NCBI GenBank assembly: GCA_902805475.1
Contig: CADCSX010000008.1
Span: forward strand, 930,001 to 994,000
Reading direction: 5' to 3'
From: Entonaema liquescens
Lineage: Eukaryota > Ascomycota > Sordariomycetes > Xylariales > Xylariaceae
Length of the DNA stretch: 64,000 nt
The notes under the pieces are model-generated. The model did no database searches, had not been told where the DNA came from, and saw only the letters and a program-made list of their open reading frames with translations. Positions 33,694 to 46,091 of this stretch are shown piece after piece. How positions within the stretch are numbered: the stretch's first letter is position 1; the number at the start of each line of letters is the position of its first letter. A program made the translations under genes and the position numbers.

Positions 33694-35554
33694 TTACCAA
33701 CCCTCCGAAAGACCCCAAAACAAATCCTCAGTCTCATCCAACCACCAGCCCTTCCAATACTTCCACCGCGTTGTACACTCCTCCACCTTCTCCATAGTCT
33801 TCGTATCCCAAATCTCTATCGACCTTGCGACCTTGGAGTCCCAAATATCTCCTCCACGGAGGACTGCAGGCCACCTGTAGTCGATGACGACCCTGTCCTC
33901 GGCCCACGCCCACACGATCCACAGTCCCCGCCGCGCACCGTGATCCTCGCAGATGACTAGGCTCTGGAGCGCGCAGCCCTGCTTTCGCGATTGGATGTGT
34001 CGGAACATCCTTATCACGCCGTGCTTGCGGAGCGCGTCTTTCACCCCGTAGCCGTTGTGGATGAACGTGCGGAGGTGCTGCAGCGGCCGTAGCCGAGCAA
34101 TCGCGTCGAGGTACCCCGACCAGCTACTTTCATTGCCCAGGCCGGGATGGTCGTTACTTGGGTGAAGGTCGCGAGGAATATCTAAGCCGAGCCAAGATAA
34201 TCGAGTACATATGCTGAGTTGTTCTATATCGTATACCGAGAGTCCGGGTCCCTGACCGGGCTCTATTGTGTGGAAGCGCAACTTCCGTAAGTTGGTGGCG
34301 TTGTCCGTGCTGCGACTGAGGTACTCCATGAGCGCAGCTGATTGGTATCCGGTCAAGGAGAGCTGGGGCACGGTGATTGCAAAAGAGATCTTCCCGGGAG
34401 GTGGGCCTGGTTTGTTTCTGGCTTTAGGCGTATACATATAATTGGCCAGCTTTAGTGTCTGTAGAGATGAGAGACGTTGGCTCCCGAGTTTCTCAGTCAA
34501 CTTCTCTATCATAGAAGGGCCTACTAGGCTTAGCGACTCTAGTTGGGACCACGGTATTGTAGCCCAGTGGGACCAAGCTTGATCTGAGATGGTAAATTCG
34601 CCGTGTAAAACCAGAGACTTGAGATAGGGTGTTATGGGAGTGATATTCTCCAAAGCATGGTAGCTCTCGTATCCGTAGTTAACATTACCGTAGCCGATAG
34701 ATTCCGACTCTGGGAGCTGTAAATACAAGTGTTCGAGGTTCTTATGGGGTCTTAGTAGAGCAGCTATTTCGGCGGATGGGAATATGGGAGATTGAGGGCA
34801 CTTCCAAGTCCCGTAGGGATCGTAGGGTTGGTGAACAAGTGAAATTCGTAGAGAAGCCAAGTTTGAATGGGAGGTACGTTCTTGTGACTTGGATGGGGTC
34901 AGAAGAGAAAGATCCAGGGTCTTATGGTCCAATGTGTAGATGTAATGCTGCAAGGCCACCGTGACATCACGGCCGATATTATCTGATTCGTAAAGTAGTG
35001 CGTTTCTAAGTTCGTTCAGACTCATGGAGTCTTGAAAGTCCTGAAATCTTTGCGAATTCGGATGCGCATTTTGATCTCCCCCAATACTACTAGATATGTG
35101 AGCTTAGTTATCCGGAGAACACTTCAACTATCTAAGACTATCTTACCTGATATGTCTAAGGTTATGAAGTCGAGATAGTAGTTTTAGAAGATCTCGGGAC
35201 CACTCCTTCGCCACCCGGGCGGAACCGATGCGAACCACGACATCACGAACATATTGATGTAAGTGTTCATGAGAGTGCAAGAATTCTAAGTGGTCTATGG
35301 ATAAGTCGCAGGGTTCTGATAAGGTGTCGGGTTCGAATACGAGTCGCCTAAACAAGATAGACGCAGCTAGATGATGCCATGCTTTACAGGTTAAACTAGC
35401 GTTCTTGAGCGCAAGAAGTAGTGGCTCGTCGGCTTCACGAACCTAAGAAATATCCTTACTAAGCAGACTTTTTAGAAGCTGGGCTTGGTTTAAGACTAAC
35501 CTTTTCAAATATGAGCTCTTGGAGTTCGATACTCAAACTGGCAAACCCTGTCAT
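33694..35554 (-). CDS. F-box/LRR-like protein of unknown target
   Basis: Three exons, in order 35501-35554, 35147-35442 and 33694-35089, keep frame and give 581 residues. The N-terminus resembles a fungal F-box: ASLSIELQELIFEKV...LKNASLTCKAWHHLAASILF, which would bind Skp1 in an SCF ubiquitin ligase. The remainder has irregular leucine-rich repeats (LEHLYLQLPES, LKSLVLHGEF, LESLSLVGPS, LQTLKLANY, LRKLRFHTIE), expected to form a substrate-recognition solenoid, then a Trp-rich C-terminal end. Such proteins are numerous and fast evolving in ascomycetes. The substrate is unknown. The F-box call rests on pattern alone. The gene looks intact. Confidence 0.8.
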
Positions 35555-35900
35555 GATAACGCCAACGTCCACGCTTCGAGCTGGAAACCTTTCTCATCGA
35601 CGGCTGAGATGCAACTTATTTCAAGCGGTCTGTTAACGATGACGATGGGTGGAGAAGATGAGATTTTATTTAATGGTCTTGAAAGTGGTGGGGGGTTCTA
35701 GCGGCTTGATACGATCTTTTCATTGGGCTTACTGTTTGTCTACTTCAATATTTCAATATCTGTTTATCAGAGAGACATTGCTTATTCTGGCAACTCACTT
35801 GCATATCAGAACTTTTGGTATTAGGTATTTGACCTGAAGTTTTCTACGTTGATCGGATCGTAGATGTCATAATGCCTGCTTTAAAAAAAGTATTCGGTAG
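35555..35900. other. Short intergenic spacer
   Basis: Promoter side of the F-box-like gene and 3' end of the hydrolase gene; no gene seen. Confidence 0.45.
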
Positions 35901-36878
35901 TTAATCCTCAAAACACAACTGTGCAAACTCGGTGATCTCCTTGCTAAACCTCTCCGGCTCTTCGTAGAATAGCCAATGGCCGGAATCGAATATGGACATC
36001 GTTGCTTTTCCAGGACGTCGAGATTCGATTTGCCTCACAGTCTCCTTCATACCTTCAAGAGGGAAACAACCCGTTCTACGACCCGCCATAACCAGAGTGG
36101 GCAAGACGATATCCGCAATAGCCTCACGGTGATCGTAGCGCGTGTGATCGGCTAATAGCCTCGCCAGCCAAGTCTCGTCGCATTGCGCACTAATGCGCGT
36201 GAAAAACTCCTCATCGCGCCGCCGCCGCTCATCCGACAAGTCGTCAGTAGCCGGCTCCGGCGCGTGTCGATATCCCAGGCAAGACTGCACTAGGCCTATA
36301 CGCGCATTGGCCGAATCACATACCCACTCGTGCTGCGCAGCTCGCATAGTCTGCTCATCGTAGCAGCCCAAGTGCGATTTCGACGCGTCCCAACTACCAA
36401 ACTGCGAGCGGTCTTGCAACGGCGCTTGATCGACGAACACAAAGCCGGCGAAGTCGTCGCACCCGAAGAGCTCGACATACGTCCAGAGGACCGCGGCGCC
36501 AATCGAGCAGCCGACAGGCACGATTTTTATTGATTCAGCCTGGGTAGCTATTATCAATGAGTTCCTCAAGTGAGCAACCAGACCTCGAAGATCAACCGCC
36601 AAGCGCGCGACGTGATAACCACCGAGAGGCCGTCCTGAATTTCCGTGACCCCGCATGTCCGGGGCGACGACCCAGTGTTCGCGACTCAGGGCCTCGAAAT
36701 TACTCGTAAAATACGTGCTTGAGCCGCTGAACCCATGTAGCAGGAGGATACACCGCTTGTAGCGGGTGTCGCGTATTGCTTTCGCTCCAATTGGTAGAGA
36801 GGTTTGAAAGGCGAGAGTACAGCCATCGTTGGCGGTATGATACTCGTATTCCATTCCGGGATCCGCCTCGTTTGCCAT
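35901..36878 (-). CDS. Alpha/beta hydrolase
   Basis: A single-exon gene of 325 residues. The fold is clear: oxyanion-hole motif LLLHGFSGSS (about 46-54), APDMRGHGNSGRP, the nucleophile elbow GCSIG with S125, a cap region rich in charged residues (about 150-245), and the catalytic histidine H301 in FDSGHW. The acid is probably the aspartate or glutamate shortly after VLPTLVMAGRR. This layout is that of soluble epoxide-hydrolase/haloperoxidase-like hydrolases. GxSxG with HGFSG favours an esterase- or peptidase-type reaction over epoxide hydrolysis, where the nucleophile would be Asp. No signal peptide is seen, so it is likely cytosolic. The substrate is unknown. GC content is high and the frame is intact. 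Confidence 0.88.
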   Translation of the reverse strand: MANEADPGMEYEYHTANDGCTLAFQTSLPIGAKAIRDTRYKRCILLLHGFSGSSTYFTSNFEALSREHWVVAPDMRGHGNSGRPLGGYHVARLAVDLRGLVAHLRNSLIIATQAESIKIVPVGCSIGAAVLWTYVELFGCDDFAGFVFVDQAPLQDRSQFGSWDASKSHLGCYDEQTMRAAQHEWVCDSANARIGLVQSCLGYRHAPEPATDDLSDERRRRDEEFFTRISAQCDETWLARLLADHTRYDHREAIADIVLPTLVMAGRRTGCFPLEGMKETVRQIESRRPGKATMSIFDSGHWLFYEEPERFSKEITEFAQLCFED

Positions 36879-37551
36879 GTCTATTAAATATGTATCCCGG
36901 TCTGTACTCTAAGTTAACTATTAATAGGAAGCTGGGATATAAATTCCAAGTACTTGGCTACTTGGCACGAATTCTGAAGTTTAGCTCTAGTCGTGATTTA
37001 ACGAGATAAACTGTAAATTGCTTTTCCTGCAAATCATGCGTTATAATATTGTATTGGATATTAGAATAAGTATCTCTTTTAGATGATGAGTATGTAAGGG
37101 CACGGATGAGACAATTGAGCAACCACTAAAAGGTAGGATATGAAGTGAGGGCATAGAAAAACTGAAGTAGTTAGATCCTTGACGGATATAGCTGAGAGAT
37201 AAAGAGAAATGGTGTCCTAGGGTAATACTGGCCCGAAAAGTAAGGGATGCTTTAGTACCACACGCAATTCAGATACACTATGAAGCGCTATTCGTGCTTG
37301 AATTACTAATTTATACGCTTGAGGGACTATTAACATGAATATAATAATGTAACTGGCTATCCCGCCAGTAATGCTTGGTATATATCAAGTATTCCTAGTC
37401 TATTCCCAACTCCGATATCGCAAACATATGCACCGTCTCTTCGTCTACCCTTACTCGGGATTTCTCTTGGCCTCCTCAGTCTAAAATCGTTGATACCTAG
37501 TCACATGAGCTAAATCGCATCGTACATCTCATACGTCTCTTCCGTCCCCTA
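36879..37551. other. Intergenic, AT-rich, no gene seen
   Basis: Promoter side of the hydrolase and 3' region of the ABC transporter. No gene or repeat identified. Confidence 0.45.
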
Positions 37552-40500
37552 TTAGCGTCGGTTGAAGTTAAGGAATCGACTCTATATATCAAAGATTAGC
37601 ACTCATACGGAATACAAAGGTAATAGAAGGATAGAACTTACAGCACAGAATAAGATAATTAAGTTGCTGCCCAAGAAAGCCAAGAAGATCCCAAGGTCCC
37701 TCCATCGGTAGTCAAACTTGAACCCCAAAGGTTCGTAGAACTCGTTGCCCACCTTGTATGCGCAATACTCACACAGGCTAGTGGCGTTGTCTACGATGTA
37801 CCCAGCACCTCTCTCTAAGAAAGGGGCCATGTATTCGCCACAGGTCTGGCCTTCGGGTGCGGTGAACGAGTTAAGCTCCCATGGCTTGCAGTTGACTTGG
37901 AGGTCATCTAGGGCAGTAGTCACCGTGCCACCAATCAAGCGGGTAAATGGGTCTAACTGGTACAGCCACGATCGCCAGAATGCAGGCATCTGAGGAGCAG
38001 GGATAGTAACACCGCAGAATAGCGAGAAAGTGATAACGACGAAAGGATCGTACTGGCTAGCGACGAAAGAAGAAGGCGAAAGAGCAGCAATGCATTGCGC
38101 CAAAGTAATCGAGAAAATCTCAGTGATCAAAATCATGAAGTACTGATACCCAGCTCGCATGGACTCGGTTTGGAACCCTGGGATATAGTAAAGAGGCAGG
38201 AAGAAGATCACGGAACAAATAATCGAGTAGGGCATTTCAGCAAGCACCATAGCCGAAGTAAACGTAAATGTGCTGTACATCTTGCTCAACTGTTCGCGGA
38301 AGAAGATTGATCGTTTAATGACGTACATCAGTTCGACTTGAGGTAACAGCAAACCGGTTAAGACAGTAATCTGGAACATGACGAAAACCTTGTACTGCAA
38401 TGCTGCACGGGAGTCGTCCAAGTTCAGGTAGGTGAGACCGGTCAGGAGGGCAATGACGATATGGTTGAACACGCGCGTGAATAAGTAGTTAGGCGATCGC
38501 CAATAGGAGAGATTGGTACGCTTGATAACAACCTTCAACTGATGTAGAAGGGGAGAGGCATACTCACGTTGCAGAGAGAGGTCTGTCTGCGCAGCCGCCT
38601 CCTTACGAGCCTCCTTAAACTGAGAGATCGTATCCTTAATGTTAGCGAGCTCAGGACTATCAGCCCAAATGTCAGACCAATCACGGTTTCCAACTCGGGG
38701 AGTACTTCCAGCACCAACGGCCTCAAGCATGAATTCTGCAACGTTATCGGACGGACCCGCGACAGCACCGTGTCTGGCCAAGTAGTCTCGGAGAACGCAT
38801 GCATCCTTGCCAATATCACCAAAGTATACACAACGACCTCCTCTCTGAAGCAGAAGTAATCGGTCGAAGTTCTCGAACAGAGCGGCGTTAGGTTGGTGAA
38901 TCGTGCAGAGAATGGCCTGGCCAGCAGCAGAAAGCTTCCTTAAGAATCGAACAATGTTGAAGGCGCTTTGACTATCAAGACCGGAGGTTGGCTCATCCAA
39001 GAACAGCAGAAGCTGCGGTTTGGCTGCTAGCTCGACACCGATCGTTACTCGTTTTCGTTGCTCGACAGTAAGGCCGGCTTCAGGGGTTCCGATGATACAG
39101 TCCGCAATGTTTTCCATTTCCAACAAGGCGATAATCTCCTCGACGTAAGCATACTTCTCCTCGCGTGGTGTCTCGAAGGGTTGTCGTAGGTCGGCCGAGA
39201 AACGTAGGGCTTCGCGAACAGTCTGGGTAGGATCATGCATGTCGAGCTGCTCGGCGTACGAAGTAGATCTCTGAAACTCCTTTCCAGGCTTAAGACCGTC
39301 AACTAGAATATCACCAGTAATAACACCAATATTCTTTCTTGCCGCCAATACATCCAACAGTGTTGTCTTTCCAGCTCCAGACGCACCCATGAGAGCAGTG
39401 AGTTGGCCAGGCTTGCAGTATCCATAAACGCTGTTCAGCAGGCGACGAGTGCCACCGGGGACAGGCACATCATAGTTGAGGTCTTCCCATGTTAGAATAC
39501 TGCTAGAGTCGATTTTCAAAGCGGACCCTGGATCCGCCTCTCTTGACTTCTGGCGTTGTAATCGCTTTTCGTTAAGGGCATCGTTTAAGGCTTTCCGTTC
39601 GGCGTCGGGCTTTGCAAAGACCTTCGCTTGATTTCCACCCATACCGTACTTCACAACCTCGCCCAATACAACGTTCATAATGAGGAAGAATACGATGATG
39701 CCCATAACAATACCGAAATTCCTCCACAAATCCTGGGGAGCGTAGGAGAATCCTTGTGTGATATAGTCGGCGCCTCTTACAACAAGACTTCCAGGGGTTG
39801 AACCCGCTAGTGTGCAGACTTGATGGCTGATATTACCATATTCCGGTCCCGATGGAATAAGTGACTCATCTGAGCATCTCAATTGGTTTCCACCGAACTC
39901 GTTTGCCATCAGACTGGAAAAGGTAAGACCCAAGGTATTGATCCAGAAGATCCACCTGAGCCATACCTGTTGAGACTGATACTGAATAAGATAACCCGAG
40001 GTTAGGACGAACAGAGTAATCGTAACGACCGCAAACTTGATAGCATAATCGAAATCAGGGCTAAGACAAGCGATGATACGGAAGTAGAGTGTCATCGAGA
40101 TATTTCCGACCAGAATCAGCAGGTAAAAGATGAAGAAAGCTCCAGCTGTTCTTGTAAGGTTAGCCATAAAGTAGACGATAATCGAGAACACTAGAATTCG
40201 CGACGCTGAAAAGGCCGTATCCACAAATATCTGTGCTATCCATAAAGCCGATGGTCGGTGGAAGGTGTATGCATTATGCTTATTCACGATCGGCCGACCC
40301 ATCATTGTTGATCCTAATTCAGAGAAAGCCTCAAAAGCGTTGAACAAGAGAGAGATGAACAGAAGACCTCCTTTACCGAATGCACTAGCAGATGTTTGTT
40401 GCAGATTGAAGTAGAGAGACCCAAGTACCAGAGCGATGACAACGGTTCGAATCCAGGACAGTACTATAGTAAGCTTATCTTGTAGTTTGATGGCAAACTG

Positions 40501-42078
40501 ACGCTTCATCAAAGCCCACACCTGTAAATGGAATCCAACACTGTAAACGGAATGCTTAGCACCGCTTCGCTTGCTCTCTCGTACGGCCGCGCGGAAATCA
40601 TCATGGCGGGCGATCTCTTGTTCATGCTCAAGCTTAGTCTTGTATTCTGCCATTTCGTTGCTTAGCTGTTTGGCGAACTGGGATTTCTCGAATGCTTCGG
40701 CCAATGTCTCGGGACTATGGGGGGCATTTCGCGGTGAAAAGCCATCTGAGTATTCACGTTCGAACTCGTCTGTGCAGCCGGTGATATAGTCAGGTGTTGT
40801 TTGTCGAGGTCGCGGGAGGAAGCCTAGCCCTTCGAAGTAGGCTCGAGCCTCAGTAGTGGGACCAAAGTATACCTGTTTACCGCCGTCTATAAGTAGGACT
40901 TTGTCAAATTGCTTGTAGATGTTCTCGGATGCCTGGTAGAGGGACACGAAGGTAGACGTCTTGTAAAGATTGGTTTGGATTCGAAGAGACTTGACGAAGT
41001 CGAGAGCCGTGCTAGCATCGAGACCTCGAGTACTGTTATCCCAAGACAAAACACAGGCGTTCGTGATCATCATCTCAGCAATGGAGACACGCTTCCTCTC
41101 ACCACCAGAGACACCACGAACAAGTGCGTCACCGACCACAGTCTTCCTCGTATGTTCAATGTTGAACATCTTAAGTAACATCGTGATTACTTCTTCCTTG
41201 AACTTGCTCTTCGTGGTTCCCGCTGGCAGTCTTTTCGAAACCTTAGTGTCGAGCGCAAAGGCGAGCGTCTGTTCAACGGTAAGAGTAGCGTGGTGGATAT
41301 CGTCCTCTTGGTTGTAGACAGCCTCGCCACGGTATTGTTTGAACTCCTCGGCCGTGAATGGCCCGTAAAGGACTTCTCCAGTAACGCTAGTGTAACCCCA
41401 TCGCTGGTTCGCAATCGACTTCAAGAAGGTTGTGCAACCGGATCCTGGCCTTCCTAGGACAAGAACCATTTCGCCAGGGTTCACAACACCCTTAAAGTTT
41501 TCCAGCAAGGTAACTTCGGTACCCTTATTACCTTTGCCGATAAACTTCATGAAGGGGGTATAGTAGTCAACAAAGTCTTTGAAGGCATCGGGAAATGTCT
41601 TCACGAAATTGGCAGTGCCTCCCATGCCCTTGACTGTGAGACCATCCCAATAAACACCGATGTGTTTCGGCTTGATACCAGCCTCTCTCTCGGCATCTAA
41701 ACCTCCTCGTAGAGTTGTCTCCAAGTCGAAAGCATCAATCGAATCTTGCGACCCCGGAGTCTCGAGGGTTGTGAAACCCCCTTTCTCGACATCAGACCCC
41801 TTTCGACTGCGGGTACGACTCGCTCTAGATAGCCCAGATAATTCTCTTCTAAGCTCAGCAAAATCGGCTTCGGCTTGCTCGACAGAGACGCCAGTGTTGA
41901 TACGTGAGAAGCCATTAGGGTTGTTCTGCCTCACAGTTTCACGCTGTTCCTCCAAGTCTGTTGCGACTGTCGAATCCGTCGACGGTGGCCCAGTGGTTTT
42001 AGCCGACGTAAACCCATCATCATGGTCTTGGGGCGGGTCCCCGGCTGTAAGTTGTTTCTCTAAATCGTTTCCGGACAT
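37552..42078 (-). CDS. ABCG/PDR-type full-size multidrug transporter
   Basis: The main exon (37642-42078) and a short last exon (37552-37581, after a GTAAGT...ATATAG intron) give 1488 residues; reading through the intron would instead end LLPLYSV at 37603. The order is NBD1-TMD1-NBD2-TMD2, as in Pdr5/Cdr1. NBD1 has the degenerate Walker A GRPGSGCTT (about 209-217), signature VSGGERKRVSIAE and CVLSWDNSTRGLDAS. NBD2 has canonical Walker A GASGAGKTT, the degenerate signature TVEQRKRVTIG and LLLFLDEPTSGLDS. This asymmetry is typical of the family. Each half has about six helices and a PDR loop with conserved cysteines (CKPW, CGEY). It would export hydrophobic drugs or metabolites across the plasma membrane. 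The start at 42078 (MSGNDLEK) is preferred; an in-frame ATG at 42171 exists. Confidence 0.93.
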
Positions 42079-45000
42079 GGTTACGGCCCCACAGCTGTTG
42101 TGGATGTCACGCAACTTATACGGCTGACCCCAGGGGCCTCGAAGATGCGCAAATCTCTTATTGGTACGCAAACTGAATTTGAAAAAGGGGAGCTTGAGTG
42201 GTGCCTATAATGACTTTAGGTGCTTAAAGATACAACAAGCAATGATGTCGCTATTAGCCAAACACAATCCAGAATAGTTACAAGCGTGAAGAGCGCAACC
42301 CTTGGCCTAATAGAGAGCGAACAGGGAGTATTAAGTCCAAAGGAGAGCGTGTTGGACTTATCAGGACTGTTCAACTACCTCTAAAGGGGGAGCGAAAGGG
42401 GGAAAGGCCTTAGGAGAAGGAAAGAAAAAAAGAAAGAAATCGGAGGGAAGGAGAAGATAAAAAAGAAGGTTGCATATTTGTTAAGTGAAGGGTATAATAA
42501 GAGTAAGAGCTTAGGGGTTGTGTAATACAAATCCCCTGTTAAACGTACCCAATTGTTAGCAAAATACTTACCCCACATATACTATTAAGTACCCGCTCAG
42601 CATCTTTCTAGTACGCTAATACAAGCGCTACTTGCTTAGCTTAACGAATATTTATTTGATATTTAACGGAGGTTGACTCAACTATATGCCACATGGTGTT
42701 CTGGAACTGTAGAGACTCTTGAAGCTTTGTCATATTTACCAAAACCGATTGTAGTATATAACTGCACGAACATAGGTTAACCAACTAACCTGTATGGTTG
42801 TTTGACTGCTTCCTGTAGAACTACTCGTGTATCATAAGAAATGCATGTGGGGATAAGTTACTCGGTATGCAAACAGACATCGTTCATACTTAGGAACTTC
42901 CGAAGCCGAACTTTTTGGTATTGGGCTTGGCATTGGAACAGGATTACCAATCAACCCAGCAAAAGATATGGTGAAGTAACTCCATAAAAATTCCGTTTCA
43001 TCTGATACCGATTCTTCGCTAGCGGTGTAAAGAGATTAGGCTATGAACTAAACCGGGTTGCAAGGTAGTGTATACTTTGTATTACCGTCGTATTGGGCAA
43101 CTAACCTTGCCCCGTTATAATACTGGACCGGGATCCGCGTATGTAACCGAACCTCCCAGCCCGCTTTAACACTCAGACACGTACGGCGGCGAGCGGACAG
43201 GGTATAGTAGCCCCCACTTTCTGGTAATTCAACCCGCATACCTACCGGACCATAATGCCGGATTTCAACTACTCTTATCACCGTCCAAATTCTTGAAAAC
43301 TCTTCAACCAACTAATTTCATATAAGTTAGAAAAGAGATATATTCGATACATCTGTGTAACGATCAATTAATTTTCTATACTCTTAAATTTATTTGAAAT
43401 AGTCTTAGGTAGCACTATGACTACTAGTTATAGTAAGACTTGAGCCTTACATCGTAACGTTGACGAATAGGTAGTGCTGATATCAGCATCATGATATTTC
43501 ATTTTATCATGCACCTTGTCAAGTTCCAGAACTTTGTCACTGATAAGATGTGCCAAGTTGGAACGCAGATCGGTTTTGAATGCCTTCGAGGTCTGAATTA
43601 GTCAATCCGAAGCTTTTCCTATTGGTTGCCGCCGGCCCTTCCGTACCCGCACCCCGACTTGTGCATTTCGAAGCCTCGTGGAAAGTGGATACTCTTTTTG
43701 CCAAGGGTTGCGTGCGCAGATGCTGGTGTCCTGTTAACTAACCACACCTACCGCCGTTTCGACTCATTCGGCGAGTTTGGTCGGGTTAGATTCGCAATAT
43801 TTAATTAGTTAGGTTCGCTTGTGAAAAGGGGGGGAAGAGGTCTATTATGCTTCTAATATCCCTCCGCCGCGAAAGACTCTGGGCGGCTCGTCTATAGGTC
43901 GGATTCGGGCTCGGAGTCCGGGAACGCCACGGAGTTCCCAACATCATTAAAATACTTTCCGAGAATTACATACAAATACCCACCAACTCGGCCCAATTCT
44001 TGTTCCGGCAATGATATATAAAACTGATGATTAGAAATGATATGGTGGGACCGTCACATTCGCATCCAGCCTGCATTTGCTTTGCCGTTTATCTCGATCT
44101 ATGATCTATCAAACAAGAACTTGACACACGCACGGGATACCTGACGGAATATCTAACGGAATATCGAACGGGATAATCAAGAATAAACAAAGCCGAAAAA
44201 TACCCGATAATTATATCAGAACATCATCCTTCTGATTCCTACACGATTATCTTAGAGCAGCCCCCACGGATCACGTATCCGTGCATTCGCAAACACACTT
44301 CAAGGCCCAGGAAAATTTCAATGGGGTTCGGTAATTGCTTCGCCACCGACCGAGAAAGATTCAAGAGTCTAGAACCTTTAATAGTTACAGGGTAACTTTG
44401 CCTCTTGGAGACAGCTGTAGGATGCATCTGGGGCACGGGAACTTTCTTGGGCTTAACAAATAAGATTCTTAACGCATATGTCATGTCGCCTCAAACTACT
44501 ACAAGACGTACCTACATGATATGCATACGATATATAGGTAGGTATGTAAGCTGCACGTACATGGAAATGCCTACATATGCCGTGAAACTCGGCGAGGATG
44601 CCCGGTGTCAACGGCGGAATCCAAGCTCATTAGTGATCAGCTAAGTTCGTACGCCTATAAAGCTAGACGTTACACGACCGACGGCGATGGTTCTTGATGC
44701 CTCATGTTTTGTGTTATTGGAGTAATAGCATAGTAGACCAACAATAGTATACGATTTACGGTCAGGCGGCCATGCGGCAAAGCCTGTGTACAGTACGGTG
44801 TGGCACGCTTTGTCGAATAACAGGACACAATTCAATTCAAATCTCTACTGCGTATTCGTTCTTGTCGTTGGGGAAAGACCCCCCAGTTCATCCAGTCGTA
44901 TCAACTCAGGATGAGCATCATTCACGTGATCCTTTCACCGTTGATCGTCAGATCCACATGTCAACCACGGAACGACCTAATATGGTATATCTCTGTAGAT

Positions 45001-46091
45001 ATGTACTCGATACATGCTTCCGTATTTGACGGCGGCATCTATCGAACCATGTCGTTAGGTACATTAGGTACATATTTCCGCAAGCACACCCGTAAATAGC
45101 TAAAACCGACATGATTCTAAAAGAATCTACGTGGAATGAATCATTCTGTATCATTCTACTAAGTCTTCTAGTGGGGCCGCCGTTTTGGCGGACCGGGGGA
45201 CTACGCTGATTCTTGCTCGTTTAGAAAGGAGCCCCATTCGTTCAGGCCTGATTTTCATGCGGGCGAGGATAATGGAGATAATAGTAATAATCCATCTAAT
45301 CTCCGAGGGGTCCTTTGGCGGCGTAGGAAACTCTCTTATATGCATATGTATATAGATCTTACTCTTAGTCCCTACTGATTTGTGGTCCCAGAAGAATCAG
45401 TAAGAGTAAGCATTTGGAAGCTCAGCCTGAATCACATACACGGTCATCTCGCCAGGAGCATTAGGAAAATTCTAGGCGGGGGAGTTTTAGCTTTCACAAA
45501 CATCTTAATAGAAACCCAGGCTAGCAACGACTAAGATTATGTTGTGCCTTTCGAAAATAGTATAGCTTCATCACCACGCATAAGAATAGATTTATTACGC
45601 TGTGTGGTGACGATCTATAAGAGCCCCAGACTCCGATTCAGTACCATGTGCAAACAAGACAAATGGCTCAAGTTACATCATATCCACAAGAAACTGCCTC
45701 GTATGCTTTCCCCGAACTTGTAGTCCTCTTTTCCCCTTTGATGCTAACCAGGTTCCCAAACAAAAGCCTGTCTGGATGGAATCAAGCATCGAAATGTTTA
45801 CCAACGCCGGCCATGCAAGGTAGAAATATAAGGTTCATTCGTTCCTTTTCCTATTGAGTAGCATGAAGACCTGATAATCTGCATCGCCTCATACTGCTTT
45901 CCTGGAACCCAAGGACTAGCCCATAATAAGTACAGAAACACCGATTAGGCCTCTATTGACCTGATAGAATTTGAGCCGCATCGTTTCTAGTTCGATTCGT
46001 GATCTGTGCTTCATCCACGGGCTCCCGACGAGCGGAGGTACGCGCCTCCACCACTACTCTGGTCGCATTCGCTATTTAGCGGCTTGTGCCC
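42079..46091. other. 4-kb gene-poor region
   Basis: The first 500 bases are the transporter promoter, with a purine-rich tract on the plus strand. Beyond it, AT-rich sequence with short frames (such as 43048-43311 minus, 44772-45029 plus) that show no family pattern. A TAGGTAGG element lies at 44532-44545. Confidence 0.5.
42384..42470 (-). promoter_or_regulatory. CT-rich tract upstream of the ABC transporter
   Basis: On the coding strand this is an almost unbroken pyrimidine tract (runs such as CTTTCTTTCTTTTTTTC), about 310-390 bases before the start codon. CT-rich promoter tracts precede transcription starts of many well-expressed fungal genes; the role here is inferred. Confidence 0.4.

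Noticed and set aside
33537..33960. Plus-strand frames at the end of the F-box-like gene
   Set aside because: Antisense shadows of the C-terminal exon of the minus-strand gene.
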